From Paracoccaceae bacterium (GTDB lineage: Bacteria > Pseudomonadota > Alphaproteobacteria > Rhodobacterales > Rhodobacteraceae): 64,000 nucleotides of DNA. The notes below the pieces were generated by a model. The model worked only from the letters and a program-made list of their open reading frames with translations, did no database searches and was not told where the DNA came from. A program made the position numbers and the translations under genes. Shown piece by piece: positions 17,548 through 25,322 of this stretch. The stretch covers positions 111,041 to 175,040 of the forward strand of contig JAUYQR010000020.1 of NCBI GenBank assembly GCA_030697175.1, in the 5' to 3' direction. How positions within the stretch are numbered: the first letter of the stretch is position 1; each line of letters begins with the position of its first letter.

Positions 17548-17687
17548 GTGGCGAAGATAGAGGCTTGTGGCGTCAGTTGAAATCACTTTGCGGCGACGGG
17601 GCGTGACCGTGGCATGCCGGATGCGAGATCGGGGGTTGAGGCCGCCGCCCCGCAGCGCCATGCTTGGGGCGTAACCGAGGGTGCCGC

Positions 17688-18245
17688 ATGGAACTGGCTG
17701 GCAAGATCCTGATCGCGATGCCGGGGATGGGCGACCCCCGCTTCGAGCGCAGCGTGATCCTGCTCTGCGCCCATTCGCCGGAAGGCGCGATGGGCATCGT
17801 GATCAACAAGCCCGCGGTCGATCTGAGCTTTGCCAAGCTGTTGGAACAGTTGAACATTCCGGTGGCACCCGAGGGGCGCGACATTCGCGTGCATGTCGGC
17901 GGGCCGGTGGAGCGGGGGCGGGGGTTCGTGCTGCATTCGGCCGACTGGCGGCCGCAGGGTGGCAGTTCGATGTCGGTGCCGGGCGGGTTCGAGATGACGG
18001 CGACGATGGACGTGCTGGAGGCGCTGGCAAGGGGTGAGGGGCCGGAGGCGGCGATCCTTGCGCTGGGCTATGCGGGCTGGGGGCCGGGGCAGTTGGAAGC
18101 GGAGATCATCCGCAACGACTGGCTGACCGGAGAGCCGGAGGCGGGGCTGGTGTTTTCGCGCGATGACGGGGGCAAGTGGGCAGCGGCGCTGCGGCGGATG
18201 GGGATTGACCCGCGGACCCTGAGCGGGTCGGCGGGGCGGGCCTAA
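17688..18245 (+). CDS. YqgE/AlgH (UPF0301) family protein
   Basis: A 185-residue cytosolic protein of the YqgE/AlgH family. Recognisable segments are LAGKILIAMPGMGDPRFERS, VILLCAHSPEGAMGIVINKP, VHVGGPVERGRGFVLHS and GYAGWGPGQLEAEI with NDWL. The start at 17688 places the conserved LxGxLLIAMP strand near the N-terminus, and GAGG lies just upstream. In Pseudomonas the homologue was linked to alginate expression, but the biochemical function of the family is unsettled. It stands alone between convergent neighbours. Confidence 0.93.
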   Translation: MELAGKILIAMPGMGDPRFERSVILLCAHSPEGAMGIVINKPAVDLSFAKLLEQLNIPVAPEGRDIRVHVGGPVERGRGFVLHSADWRPQGGSSMSVPGGFEMTATMDVLEALARGEGPEAAILALGYAGWGPGQLEAEIIRNDWLTGEPEAGLVFSRDDGGKWAAALRRMGIDPRTLSGSAGRA

Positions 18246-18378
18246 GGGCTTGGGAACGCTGCGGTAATTTGCCTGATTTCGGAAGAGTTAACGGTATGGC
18301 AGGCGTATGGCAAACGTCTGGCATGCGGCCATACGGTCGGGCCGTCGGCGGGGCGTTAACCTTGATCGGCGAATCGGT

Positions 18379-18825
18379 CTAGGGCGCTTCGATCATGTCG
18401 ACGCGGGTGGCGTGGCGGCCGCCTTCGAAACTGGCCCCGAGGAAGGCGTCGACGATTTCAAGCGCGAGGCCTTCGCCAACCACCCGCGCGCCAAGCGCGA
18501 GCATGTTGGCATCGTTGTGCTGGCGGATCATCCGGGCGGAAAACGTGTCGGAGCAGACGCCGCAACGGATGCCCTTCACCTTGTTGGCGGCCATCATGAT
18601 GCCTTGGCCGGTGCCGCAGACGATGATGCCGAGGTGGCACTCGCCGGACGCGACACGTTCGGCGGCGGCCTTGCCGTGCAGGGGGTAGTGCGTGCTTTCC
18701 GGCGTGGTCGGGCCGATGTCGGTGACGGCGTAGCCCTTGGCTGCGAGATGTGCGGCGATGGCCTGGCGCAGCGGGATTGCGGCGTGGTCGCTGGAGACGA
18801 CGACGCGGGTCGGTTCATTCGCCAT
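18379..18825 (-). CDS. rpiB: ribose-5-phosphate isomerase B
   Basis: A 148-residue sugar-phosphate isomerase of the RpiB/LacA fold, interconverting ribose 5-phosphate and ribulose 5-phosphate. Motifs are VVSSDHAAIPLRQAI, the catalytic cysteine in IIVCGTGQGIMMAANK, GIRCGVCSD, and RQHNDANMLALGARVVG with the phosphate-binding arginine and histidine. The start overlaps the end of the aldehyde dehydrogenase gene by 11 bases, so it is the last gene of a deoC-ALDH-rpiB operon. That pairing suggests pentose or deoxypentose use; some RpiB relatives act on four-carbon or six-carbon sugar phosphates. Confidence 0.94.
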   Translation of the reverse strand: MANEPTRVVVSSDHAAIPLRQAIAAHLAAKGYAVTDIGPTTPESTHYPLHGKAAAERVASGECHLGIIVCGTGQGIMMAANKVKGIRCGVCSDTFSARMIRQHNDANMLALGARVVGEGLALEIVDAFLGASFEGGRHATRVDMIEAP

Positions 18826-21157
18826 AGGGCACCCAGATGGTTTTGACTTCGGTGGCGTGGCGCAGGAATTCGCGGCCTTCGCCGGTGGGCCCGATCCAGG
18901 TGCGGGCCTGGCCGTTGTTGACCCATGTGCGTTTGACGTTGAGGGCGGCTTCGCGTTCGATCAGCGTGGCGAGGTTCTGCGACGAGAACGACCAGACCGC
19001 ATCCACGTCCATGTGGCCGGCGAGGGATTTCGCGAGGTCGGCGGGCGGGCCGGTGACGATGTTGACGACCCCGGCGGGGAGGTCGGAGGTGTCGAGCACC
19101 TGATAGAAATCGGTCGCGGCCAGGGGGTAGGCGGCGGAGGGGACGAGGACGCAGGTGTTGCCCATCGCGATGGCCGGGGCCATGACGGAGATCAGGCCGA
19201 GGAGCGGAGCCTCGTCGGGGCAGAGCGCGCCGATCACGCCGACGGGTTCGTTCATCGCAAGGGCCAGCCCCCGGATCGGGACGGATTTCGCGGCGCCGTC
19301 GAACTTGTCGGACCAGGCGGCGTAGGTGAAGAGGCGCTGGATCGACGCCTCTACCTCGGCGGTGCCGTTATAGCCGGTGAGGTCTTTCAGGCGCTGGCTG
19401 AATTCCTCGGCGCGGGCGGAGAGGTTTTCGGCGATGTAGTAGAGGATCTGCGCGCGGTTGTGGCCGGTGGCCTTGCCCCAGCCTTTGGCGGCGTGGGCGG
19501 CCTCGACCGCGTTCCTTATATCCTTGCGGTTGCCGATGCCCGCGTGGCCGAGCAGTTTGCCGCGTGGGCTGTAGACGGGTTGGCTGTAGCCGCCGTCGGG
19601 GCGGGCCTGCTTGCCGCCGATGTAAAGCTTTGCGGTGCGGTCGAGGGCGGGGGCTTCGGGGTTGGCGGGTTCGGGGGTGGGCGCGACGGGTTTCAGGGCG
19701 ACGGGTTTCGCGGCGGGCTTGAGGTAGGCCATCAGGCCCTCCCAGCCGCCTTCGCGGCCAAAGCCGGATTCGCGCACCCCGCCAAAGCCTGCGGCGGCGT
19801 CAAAGAGGTTGGTGGCGTTGACCCAGACGACCCCGGCTTTCAGTTTGGGGGCGACGTCGAGGGCGAGGTTGATGTTCTCGCTCCAGACGGTCGCGGCGAG
19901 GCCGTAGCGGGTGTTGTTGGCGAGGGCGACGGCTTCTTCGGGGGTGCGGAAGGTCATCGAGACGAGGACGGGGCCGAAGATTTCTTCCTGCATCAGGGTC
20001 GAGGCGGCGGAGAGGCCGGTGATCAGGGTGGGGGGGTAGAAGCAGCCCTGCGCGGGCAGGGGGCAGGCGGCCTGGTAGTGATCGCCCTCGGGGTTTTCGC
20101 CGATCAGCCGGGTGATGGTGCGGAGTTGGATGGGGTCGACGATGGCGCCGATGTCGATGGCCTTGTCGAGCGGGTCGCCGATGCGAAGGCCGTCCATCCG
20201 GCGTTTCAGCTTGGCATGGAAGCGGTCGGCGATGCCTTCCTGGACGAGGAGGCGGGAGCCGGCGCAGCAGACCTGGCCCTGGTTGAACCAGATCGAATCG
20301 ACCAGCCCCTCGACGGCGCTGTCGAGGTCGGCGTCGTCAAACACGATGTAGGGGGATTTGCCGCCGAGTTCGAGGGTGAGGGCCATGGCCCTGCCTGCGG
20401 TGGCGGCGCGGATGCGCTTGCCGACCGAGGTGGAGCCGGTGAAGGCGATCTTGTCGACCTCGGCTTCGACGAGGGCGGCGCCGGTCGTGCCGTCGCCGGT
20501 GACGATGTTGAGCACACCCTTGGGCAGGCCCGCCTCGCGGCTGATCTCGGCGAAGAGAAGGGCGGTGAGGGGGGTGTATTCGGCGGGTTTGAGCACGATG
20601 GTGTTGCCGGCGGCAAGGGCCGGGGCGAGTTTCCAGGCCAGCATCAGGAGCGGGAAGTTCCACGGGATGATGGCGCCGCAGACCCCGAGCGGTGTCAGGT
20701 CGGGGTGTTCGGAGGGCAGAAGCTGGGCGAGGCCCGCGTGGTAGGAGAAGTGGCGGGCGACGAGGGGGATGTCGATGTCGCGGCTTTCGCGGATCGGCTT
20801 GCCGTTGTCGAGGGTTTCCAGCACGGCGAGGAGGCGGGCGTGTTTTTGGGTGAGCCTTGCCAGCGCGTAGAGGTGTTTCGCGCGCTGGTGGGCGGGGAGT
20901 TTGGCCCAGCCGGGTTGCGCGCGGCGGGCGGCCTTCACGGCGGCGGCCACGTCACCTGCGGTGCCTTGGGTGATCCGGGCGAGGGGTTCGCCGGTGGCGG
21001 GATTGGCGGTGGTGAAGGTGTCGCCCGGTTTGGTGAAGGCGCCGTCGATCCAGTGGCCGAAGGTGCCGTTGTGACGGGCGATCCATCCGAGGGCTTCGGT
21101 GGCGGATTCCGGGGCGGGGCCGTAGGCCATGCTGTCGAAGATTTCCTTGATGGTCAT
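18815..21157 (-). CDS. tandem (two-domain) aldehyde dehydrogenase
   Basis: A 780-residue protein made of two aldehyde dehydrogenase domains. The first (residues about 30-475) is complete: IIPWNFPLLM, FTGSTSVGKR, general-base glutamate in LELGGKSPYIV, and catalytic cysteine in FNQGQVCCAGSR. A proline-rich linker (PVALKPVAPTPEPANPEAPA, about 480-500) leads to a shorter second domain (about 510-780) with VYSPRGKLLGHAG, GVIGALCPDEAPLLG and VVNIVTGPPADLA but no cysteine in an active-site context: the equivalent run is DAVWSFSSQNLATLIE. The second domain is probably structural. Lying between deoC and rpiB, it may oxidise acetaldehyde released by DeoC; that is inference. Confidence 0.9.
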   Translation of the reverse strand: MTIKEIFDSMAYGPAPESATEALGWIARHNGTFGHWIDGAFTKPGDTFTTANPATGEPLARITQGTAGDVAAAVKAARRAQPGWAKLPAHQRAKHLYALARLTQKHARLLAVLETLDNGKPIRESRDIDIPLVARHFSYHAGLAQLLPSEHPDLTPLGVCGAIIPWNFPLLMLAWKLAPALAAGNTIVLKPAEYTPLTALLFAEISREAGLPKGVLNIVTGDGTTGAALVEAEVDKIAFTGSTSVGKRIRAATAGRAMALTLELGGKSPYIVFDDADLDSAVEGLVDSIWFNQGQVCCAGSRLLVQEGIADRFHAKLKRRMDGLRIGDPLDKAIDIGAIVDPIQLRTITRLIGENPEGDHYQAACPLPAQGCFYPPTLITGLSAASTLMQEEIFGPVLVSMTFRTPEEAVALANNTRYGLAATVWSENINLALDVAPKLKAGVVWVNATNLFDAAAGFGGVRESGFGREGGWEGLMAYLKPAAKPVALKPVAPTPEPANPEAPALDRTAKLYIGGKQARPDGGYSQPVYSPRGKLLGHAGIGNRKDIRNAVEAAHAAKGWGKATGHNRAQILYYIAENLSARAEEFSQRLKDLTGYNGTAEVEASIQRLFTYAAWSDKFDGAAKSVPIRGLALAMNEPVGVIGALCPDEAPLLGLISVMAPAIAMGNTCVLVPSAAYPLAATDFYQVLDTSDLPAGVVNIVTGPPADLAKSLAGHMDVDAVWSFSSQNLATLIEREAALNVKRTWVNNGQARTWIGPTGEGREFLRHATEVKTIWVPYGE

Positions 21158-21193
21158 TACTGGTGCCTCGTGGTCACTTCGATGGACGGATGG

Positions 21194-21238
21194 TGCCCCC
21201 CCACCCCATCCCTCCCCCACAAGGGGGGAGGGGGGCGC
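21194..21238. repeat. C-rich/G-rich dispersed palindrome, copy 1
   Basis: In the 116-base gap between the aldehyde dehydrogenase and deoC lies a run of C (CCCCCCCACCCCATCCC) followed by its mirrored G-rich complement, with the core CTCCCCCACAAGGGGGGAG. Related copies are at 35654, 41637 and 41715, all intergenic. It can fold as a hairpin and may act as a transcript-stability or attenuation element. Confidence 0.7.
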
Positions 21239-21273
21239 GGGTTGCGGGCGTCGGTGCGCGGCCGGGCATCGGA

Positions 21274-22260
21274 TCAGCCCATCGCGTGGCGGTTGGCGGC
21301 GGAGTAGTGGCCGGTGAGGTGGTGTTCAAGCTGGCGCTCGATGTCGCCGAGCAGGGAGGAGGCGCCGAAGCGGAACAGGTCGGGTTGCAGCCAGGGGTGG
21401 CCAAGTTCGTCCTTGATGAGGGCGAGGTAGGTGAGCGCATCCTTGGCCTTGGCGATGCCGCCGGCGGGCTTGTAGCCGACCTTGATGCCGGTGCGGTCCT
21501 CATAGTCGCGGATGGCGCGGATCATCGTCAGGGTGACCGGCAGGGTCGCGTTGACCGGTTCCTTGCCGGTGGAGGTCTTGATGAAATCGGCGCCGGCCAT
21601 CATGCAGATCAGCGAGGCGCGGGCGACGTTGCGCAGCGTGCCAAGCTCGCCGGTGGCGAGGATCGCCTTGACGTGGGCTTCACCGCAGGCGGCGCGCATT
21701 TCGGCCATTTCGTCATAGAGAGCCTGCCAGTTCTGGGTCAGGACGTGGCGGCGGGAGATGACGATGTCGATCTCCCTGGCGCCGGCGCGGACGCTTTCGC
21801 CGATTTCGGCGATGCGGAGTTTGTAGGGCGAGAGGCCCGCCGGGAAGCCGGTGGAGACGGCGGCGACGGGGATCGAGGTGCCTTCGAGGGCGCGGACGGC
21901 GGTTTCGACCATCTCGTGGTAGACGCAGACGGCGCCGGTGGTGAGGTGGGGCAGGCCCAGCTTTTCCAGCATCCAGGGCGCGACCGGCTGGCGGGCCTTG
22001 GCGCAGAGCCGCTTGACGCGGCCTTCGGTATCGTCCCCGGCGAGGGTGGTGAGGTCGATCAGGGAGATGGCCTTGAGGAGCCACGCGGCCTGCCATTCCT
22101 TTTTCACCGAGCGGCGGCCCGAGATGGTGGCGGCGCGGCGTTCGATGGCGGAGGTGTTGGCCTGCACCGACGCGACCCAGTCGAGGTCGAGCGGCATCCC
22201 GGGATTGCGGGTGTGGGTGACCTGCGGCAGGAGGTCTTTCAAAGGTGTCAGCGTTTCCAA
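21274..22260 (-). CDS. deoC: deoxyribose-phosphate aldolase
   Basis: A 328-residue class I aldolase that splits 2-deoxyribose 5-phosphate into glyceraldehyde 3-phosphate and acetaldehyde. Key segments are LIDLTTLAGDDTEG, VSTGFPAGLSPYKLR, EIDIVISRRHVL, VKAILATGEL, the Schiff-base lysine in DFIKTSTGKEPVNAT, and VGYKPAGGIAKAKDA. The start is taken as TTG at 22260, with GGAGG five bases upstream; frames further upstream lack conservation. It has the long form (over 300 residues) common in alphaproteobacteria. It leads the deoC-ALDH-rpiB operon, where the dehydrogenase could remove acetaldehyde. Confidence 0.93.
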   Translation of the reverse strand: METLTPLKDLLPQVTHTRNPGMPLDLDWVASVQANTSAIERRAATISGRRSVKKEWQAAWLLKAISLIDLTTLAGDDTEGRVKRLCAKARQPVAPWMLEKLGLPHLTTGAVCVYHEMVETAVRALEGTSIPVAAVSTGFPAGLSPYKLRIAEIGESVRAGAREIDIVISRRHVLTQNWQALYDEMAEMRAACGEAHVKAILATGELGTLRNVARASLICMMAGADFIKTSTGKEPVNATLPVTLTMIRAIRDYEDRTGIKVGYKPAGGIAKAKDALTYLALIKDELGHPWLQPDLFRFGASSLLGDIERQLEHHLTGHYSAANRHAMG

Positions 22261-22348
22261 TCCGTCCTCCGCCGTTTCGGATGGCGCGACGATGCCATGC
22301 GGCCCCTTGTGCCGCAAGGGTGACGGGGCGGAAATTCTGACCGTTTGG

Positions 22349-22738
22349 TCAAGAGGGCGGATTGATACGATCCGGTTTCGCGGGCCAGGCGGCGTCATGC
22401 GTGGCCCAGGGCGTGCCGGTGCCGGGATCGGGGAGGTCGGATTTAGGGAAGGTGCGGAAGATATGGGTCTTGGCGAGAAACAGCGCCGAGACGGGGGCGG
22501 TCAGCAGCAGGAAGATGGCGATCATCAATTCGTGCCAGCTTACCCCCTGGCCTTGCAGCGCGAGGTGGAAGGCAGAGGCAACGAGGGCGGTGCCAACGCC
22601 GATGGTGGTGGCCTTGGTCGGCGCGTGCAGGCGCTGCATCGGGTCGCGCAGTCTCAGAAGGCCGTAGCTGCCGATGAGGCCGAAAATGCCCCCGGCGACG
22701 AGAAATGCCGCGATGACAATCTCAAGGGCGAAAGTCAT
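22349..22738 (-). CDS. phaG: Pha/Mrp-type cation/proton antiporter subunit G
   Basis: A 129-residue inner-membrane protein with three hydrophobic segments. The signature of the MnhG/PhaG family is clear: VAGGIFGLIGSYGLLRLRDPMQRLHAPTK read in parts, followed by GVGTALVASAFHLAL and AIFLLLTAPVSALFLAKTH. The start at 22738 overlaps the phaF stop (ATGA). The subunit is required for the multi-subunit Na+ or K+/H+ antiporter; as last gene of the operon it ends before deoC. The C-terminal tail is charged and proline-rich. Confidence 0.93.
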   Translation of the reverse strand: MTFALEIVIAAFLVAGGIFGLIGSYGLLRLRDPMQRLHAPTKATTIGVGTALVASAFHLALQGQGVSWHELMIAIFLLLTAPVSALFLAKTHIFRTFPKSDLPDPGTGTPWATHDAAWPAKPDRINPPS

Positions 22739-23007
22739 TCGATGATGCTCCCTCGCAACAGGAATTTGCAGTAGGCGACGGTGCCGATGAAGCCGGTGAG
22801 GGCAAGCAGGAGGGCTGCCTCGAACAGAAGGTTCGAGCCGCTGCGCACGGTGGTGAGCATGACCAGCGCGAGGGCGTTCACCGTCATCGTGTCGACGGCG
22901 AGGATACGGTCGGTCAGCGTCGGGCCGGTGAAGAGACGGATCAGGTTCAGGACGAGGCACAGGCCGAAGGCGCCGATGGCGAAGTCGAGGGCGTAAGAGA
23001 GGATCAT
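22735..23007 (-). CDS. phaF: Pha/Mrp-type cation/proton antiporter subunit F
   Basis: A 90-residue membrane protein with three helices. Family marks are LNLIRLFTGPTLTDRILAVD and the following TMTVNALALVMLTTVRSG, then FEAALLLALTGFIGTVAYCKFLL. The ATG at 23007 overlaps the phaE stop and its own stop overlaps phaG, typical of this tightly coupled operon. Longer open frames upstream are out-of-register readings of phaE. Confidence 0.93.
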   Translation of the reverse strand: MILSYALDFAIGAFGLCLVLNLIRLFTGPTLTDRILAVDTMTVNALALVMLTTVRSGSNLLFEAALLLALTGFIGTVAYCKFLLRGSIIE

Positions 23008-23495
23008 TCGAATATCCTTTTCAGGCGTGCCTCGTAGCGGGATTTGATGTCGTCGCGCACGGCGTCGGGGTCGGGGGCGTGGAGCGCGTGGATCAGGAGC
23101 GCGCGGCCGCAACTGCTCATGTCGGCGGTGAGGGTGCCGGGGGTCATTGTGATGGTGCCGGCGAGAAGCGTGATCGCCTCGGGTGTTTTCAGGTCGAGGG
23201 GCACGGTGATCCAGGCGGAGCGGATCCTGGCGTTCGGCATGAACAGAACGATGCGCGCGACCTGAAAGTTGGCGACGATGACGTCCCACAGGACAAGGAG
23301 CGCGTAGGCAAAGAGGCTGAGCGGGCGGCGTATCGGCGGGCGGTCGGGCCACCATGCGGCCGTGAGGTGCGGGATGATAAGCGCGAGGATGGCGGCCATG
23401 ACGAGGCTGCCGATCTTGAACTGGTTGACCAGCAGCATCCAGACGACGAACAGCGTCAGCGACAGGTAGGGGTGCGGCAGGAGTTTACGGAGCAT
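23004..23495 (-). CDS. phaE: Pha/Mrp-type cation/proton antiporter subunit E
   Basis: A 163-residue subunit with two N-terminal membrane helices (LTLFVVWMLLVNQFKIGSLV and MAAILALIIPHLTAAWW), a third segment FAYALLVLWDVIVANFQVAR, and a cytoplasmic tail with SAWITVPLDLKTPEAITLLA and TITMTPGTLTAD, the MnhE signature. The start at 23495 (MLRKLLPHPYLSL) is preferred over an earlier ATG because it places the first helix near the N-terminus; it overlaps the phaD end by 11 bases. Confidence 0.93.
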   Translation of the reverse strand: MLRKLLPHPYLSLTLFVVWMLLVNQFKIGSLVMAAILALIIPHLTAAWWPDRPPIRRPLSLFAYALLVLWDVIVANFQVARIVLFMPNARIRSAWITVPLDLKTPEAITLLAGTITMTPGTLTADMSSCGRALLIHALHAPDPDAVRDDIKSRYEARLKRIFE

Positions 23496-24999
23496 CGGCG
23501 CGATCCTGATAAAGCTTGGTGGCGGCGATGTAGGGGGCGGGGTCATAAAGGCTGGCCGCCGTGGCGTCGAGCCAGCGGGTGACGGGGCCGGCGAGGATGG
23601 TCAGGGCGGCGAGGCCGGCAAGAAGCGCGAACACGGCGGCGAAGGCGAGGGGTTCGGGCTTTGGCTTGGGCGCGTCGCCGGCGGTGGCTTGGGATTTCCA
23701 GAAGAGGGTGGAGCCTGCGCGCGACAGGCCAAGGATCGTGAGGAAGGTCGAGACGAGGATCGCGGTCCAGACCGTTGCGGCGTGGTCGCGCCATGCGTCG
23801 AGGATCAGCAGCTTGCCGATGAAGCCGGAGAGCGGCGGCATGCCGGCGATGGCGATGGCGGCGACCATGAAGAGCGCGCCGATCAGGCCGGATTGCGCGA
23901 TGGGGGATTGTGCGGTGAGCATGCCGTCGGTGCGGCGGCGGGTGACGAGGTCGGCCACAAGGAAGAGGGCGGCGGTGGCGAGCGTGGAGTGCAGGATGTA
24001 GTAGAGCGCGGCCGAGGTGGTGGCGGGGGTGAAGGCTGCGATTGCGATGAAGGCGGTGCCCATCGAGGCGATGGCGGCCATGGCCACAAGGCGGGGCAAG
24101 GTGGTCGCGCCGAGGATGCCGATGGCGCCGATGGCGAGGGTGAGGAGGGCTGCGGGCAGCAGCATCTCGGCAACCAGGGGGCCGGTGGCGGGCAGGGTGG
24201 TGGGGAAGATCAGCGTGCCGAAGCGCAAGGTGGCGTAGGCGCCGACCTTGGTCATCACGGCGAACATGGAGGCGACCACGCCGGGGGCGTTGGCGTAGGT
24301 GCCGGGCAGCCAGAATTGCAGCGGCACCAGCGCGCCCTTGATGGCGAAGACCATGATCAGCATGACGGCGGCGACGCGGATCAGGGCGGCGTCGCCATCG
24401 GGCAGGGTGGGGAGTTTCTCGGCAAGGTCGGCCATGTTGAGCGTGCCGGTGACGGCGTAGATCGTGGCGAGCGCGATCAGGAACAGCGAGGAGCCGACGA
24501 GGTTGAAGGCGACATACTGGATGCCGGCGCGGGTCCGGTCACGGGTGCCGCCGTGGATCATCAGGCCGTAGGAGGCGATCAGCAGCACCTCGAAGAACAC
24601 GAAGAGGTTGAAGGCGTCGCCGGTAAGGAAGGCACCGGCGATGCCCATCAGCAGGAACTGCAGGAGGGGGTGGAAATGCGCGCCCTTCGCATCCCAGCCC
24701 GAGCCGACGGCGTATAGCACAACCGGCAGGGCGAGGCCGGTGAGAAGGAGGACCATCATCGCGGAGAGGCGGTCGAGGACCAGGACGATGCCGAAGGGGG
24801 CGGGCCAGTTGCCGAGGAAATACGCCTCGGGGCCGGTCTGGGTGGCGGAGGCCAGGAGGGCTACGGCGATGGCATTCAGCGCGAGGATGCTGACGATGGA
24901 GGCCGCGCGCTGCAGGGCGAGGGAGTGGCGGAGTGCCACGACCATGAGTGCCGCGACGAGGGCGGGAAGGACGACGGGGGCGATGATCCAGTGGGTCAT
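23485..24999 (-). CDS. phaD: Pha/Mrp-type cation/proton antiporter subunit D
   Basis: A 504-residue polytopic membrane protein homologous to the NuoL/M/N proton-pumping subunits. Recognisable parts are LGNWPAPFGIVLVLDRLSAM, FFEVLLIASYGLMIHG with the conserved glutamate, VFAIKGALVPLQFWLPGTYA with the lysine of the ion path, APGVVASMFAVMTKVGAY, and GMPPLSGFIGKLLIL. About 14 helices are expected. It forms part of the ion-translocating core with PhaA. Coupled at both ends (phaC stop overlap, phaE start overlap). Confidence 0.95.
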   Translation of the reverse strand: MTHWIIAPVVLPALVAALMVVALRHSLALQRAASIVSILALNAIAVALLASATQTGPEAYFLGNWPAPFGIVLVLDRLSAMMVLLLTGLALPVVLYAVGSGWDAKGAHFHPLLQFLLMGIAGAFLTGDAFNLFVFFEVLLIASYGLMIHGGTRDRTRAGIQYVAFNLVGSSLFLIALATIYAVTGTLNMADLAEKLPTLPDGDAALIRVAAVMLIMVFAIKGALVPLQFWLPGTYANAPGVVASMFAVMTKVGAYATLRFGTLIFPTTLPATGPLVAEMLLPAALLTLAIGAIGILGATTLPRLVAMAAIASMGTAFIAIAAFTPATTSAALYYILHSTLATAALFLVADLVTRRRTDGMLTAQSPIAQSGLIGALFMVAAIAIAGMPPLSGFIGKLLILDAWRDHAATVWTAILVSTFLTILGLSRAGSTLFWKSQATAGDAPKPKPEPLAFAAVFALLAGLAALTILAGPVTRWLDATAASLYDPAPYIAATKLYQDRADAP

Positions 25000-25322
25000 G
25001 GCTTACCGTCCATGTCGACCTTGTCGTGACCGGATTCGAGGTAGCCACCAAGCGACATGATGACGATCACGGCGGTCATGCCGAAAGAGATCACGATGGC
25101 GGTCAGCACCAGCGCCTGCGGCAACGGGTCAGCGTAGGTGGCGCCCTTGGCGATGATCGGGGGCTGGTTCACCGCAAGGCGGCCGGCGGCAAAGATGAAC
25201 ACGTTGACCGCATAGCTGAGGAAGGTGAGGCCGAGAATCACCGGGAAGGTGCGCAGGCGCAGCATCAGGTAGATGCCGACCGCAGTCAGCAGGCCGATGG
25301 CGGAGGCGACGAGCAGTTCCAT
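24996..25322 (-). CDS. phaC: Pha/Mrp-type cation/proton antiporter subunit C
   Basis: A 108-residue three-helix protein homologous to NuoK. It starts MELLVASAIGLLTAVGIYLM, with RTFPVILGLTFLSYAVNVFI, then QALVLTAIVISFGMTAVIVI carrying the conserved LTAIVI. Its start shares one base with the phaA stop (TGATG at 25320-25324), and its stop overlaps phaD. A longer open frame upstream is a shadow of phaA. Confidence 0.94.
   Translation of the reverse strand: MELLVASAIGLLTAVGIYLMLRLRTFPVILGLTFLSYAVNVFIFAAGRLAVNQPPIIAKGATYADPLPQALVLTAIVISFGMTAVIVIMSLGGYLESGHDKVDMDGKP

Noticed and set aside
18737..21307. An 856-codon plus-strand open frame opposite the tandem aldehyde dehydrogenase
   Set aside because: Gly/Val/Glu/Asp-rich composition, no motif, and the opposite strand has unmistakable aldehyde dehydrogenase motifs.
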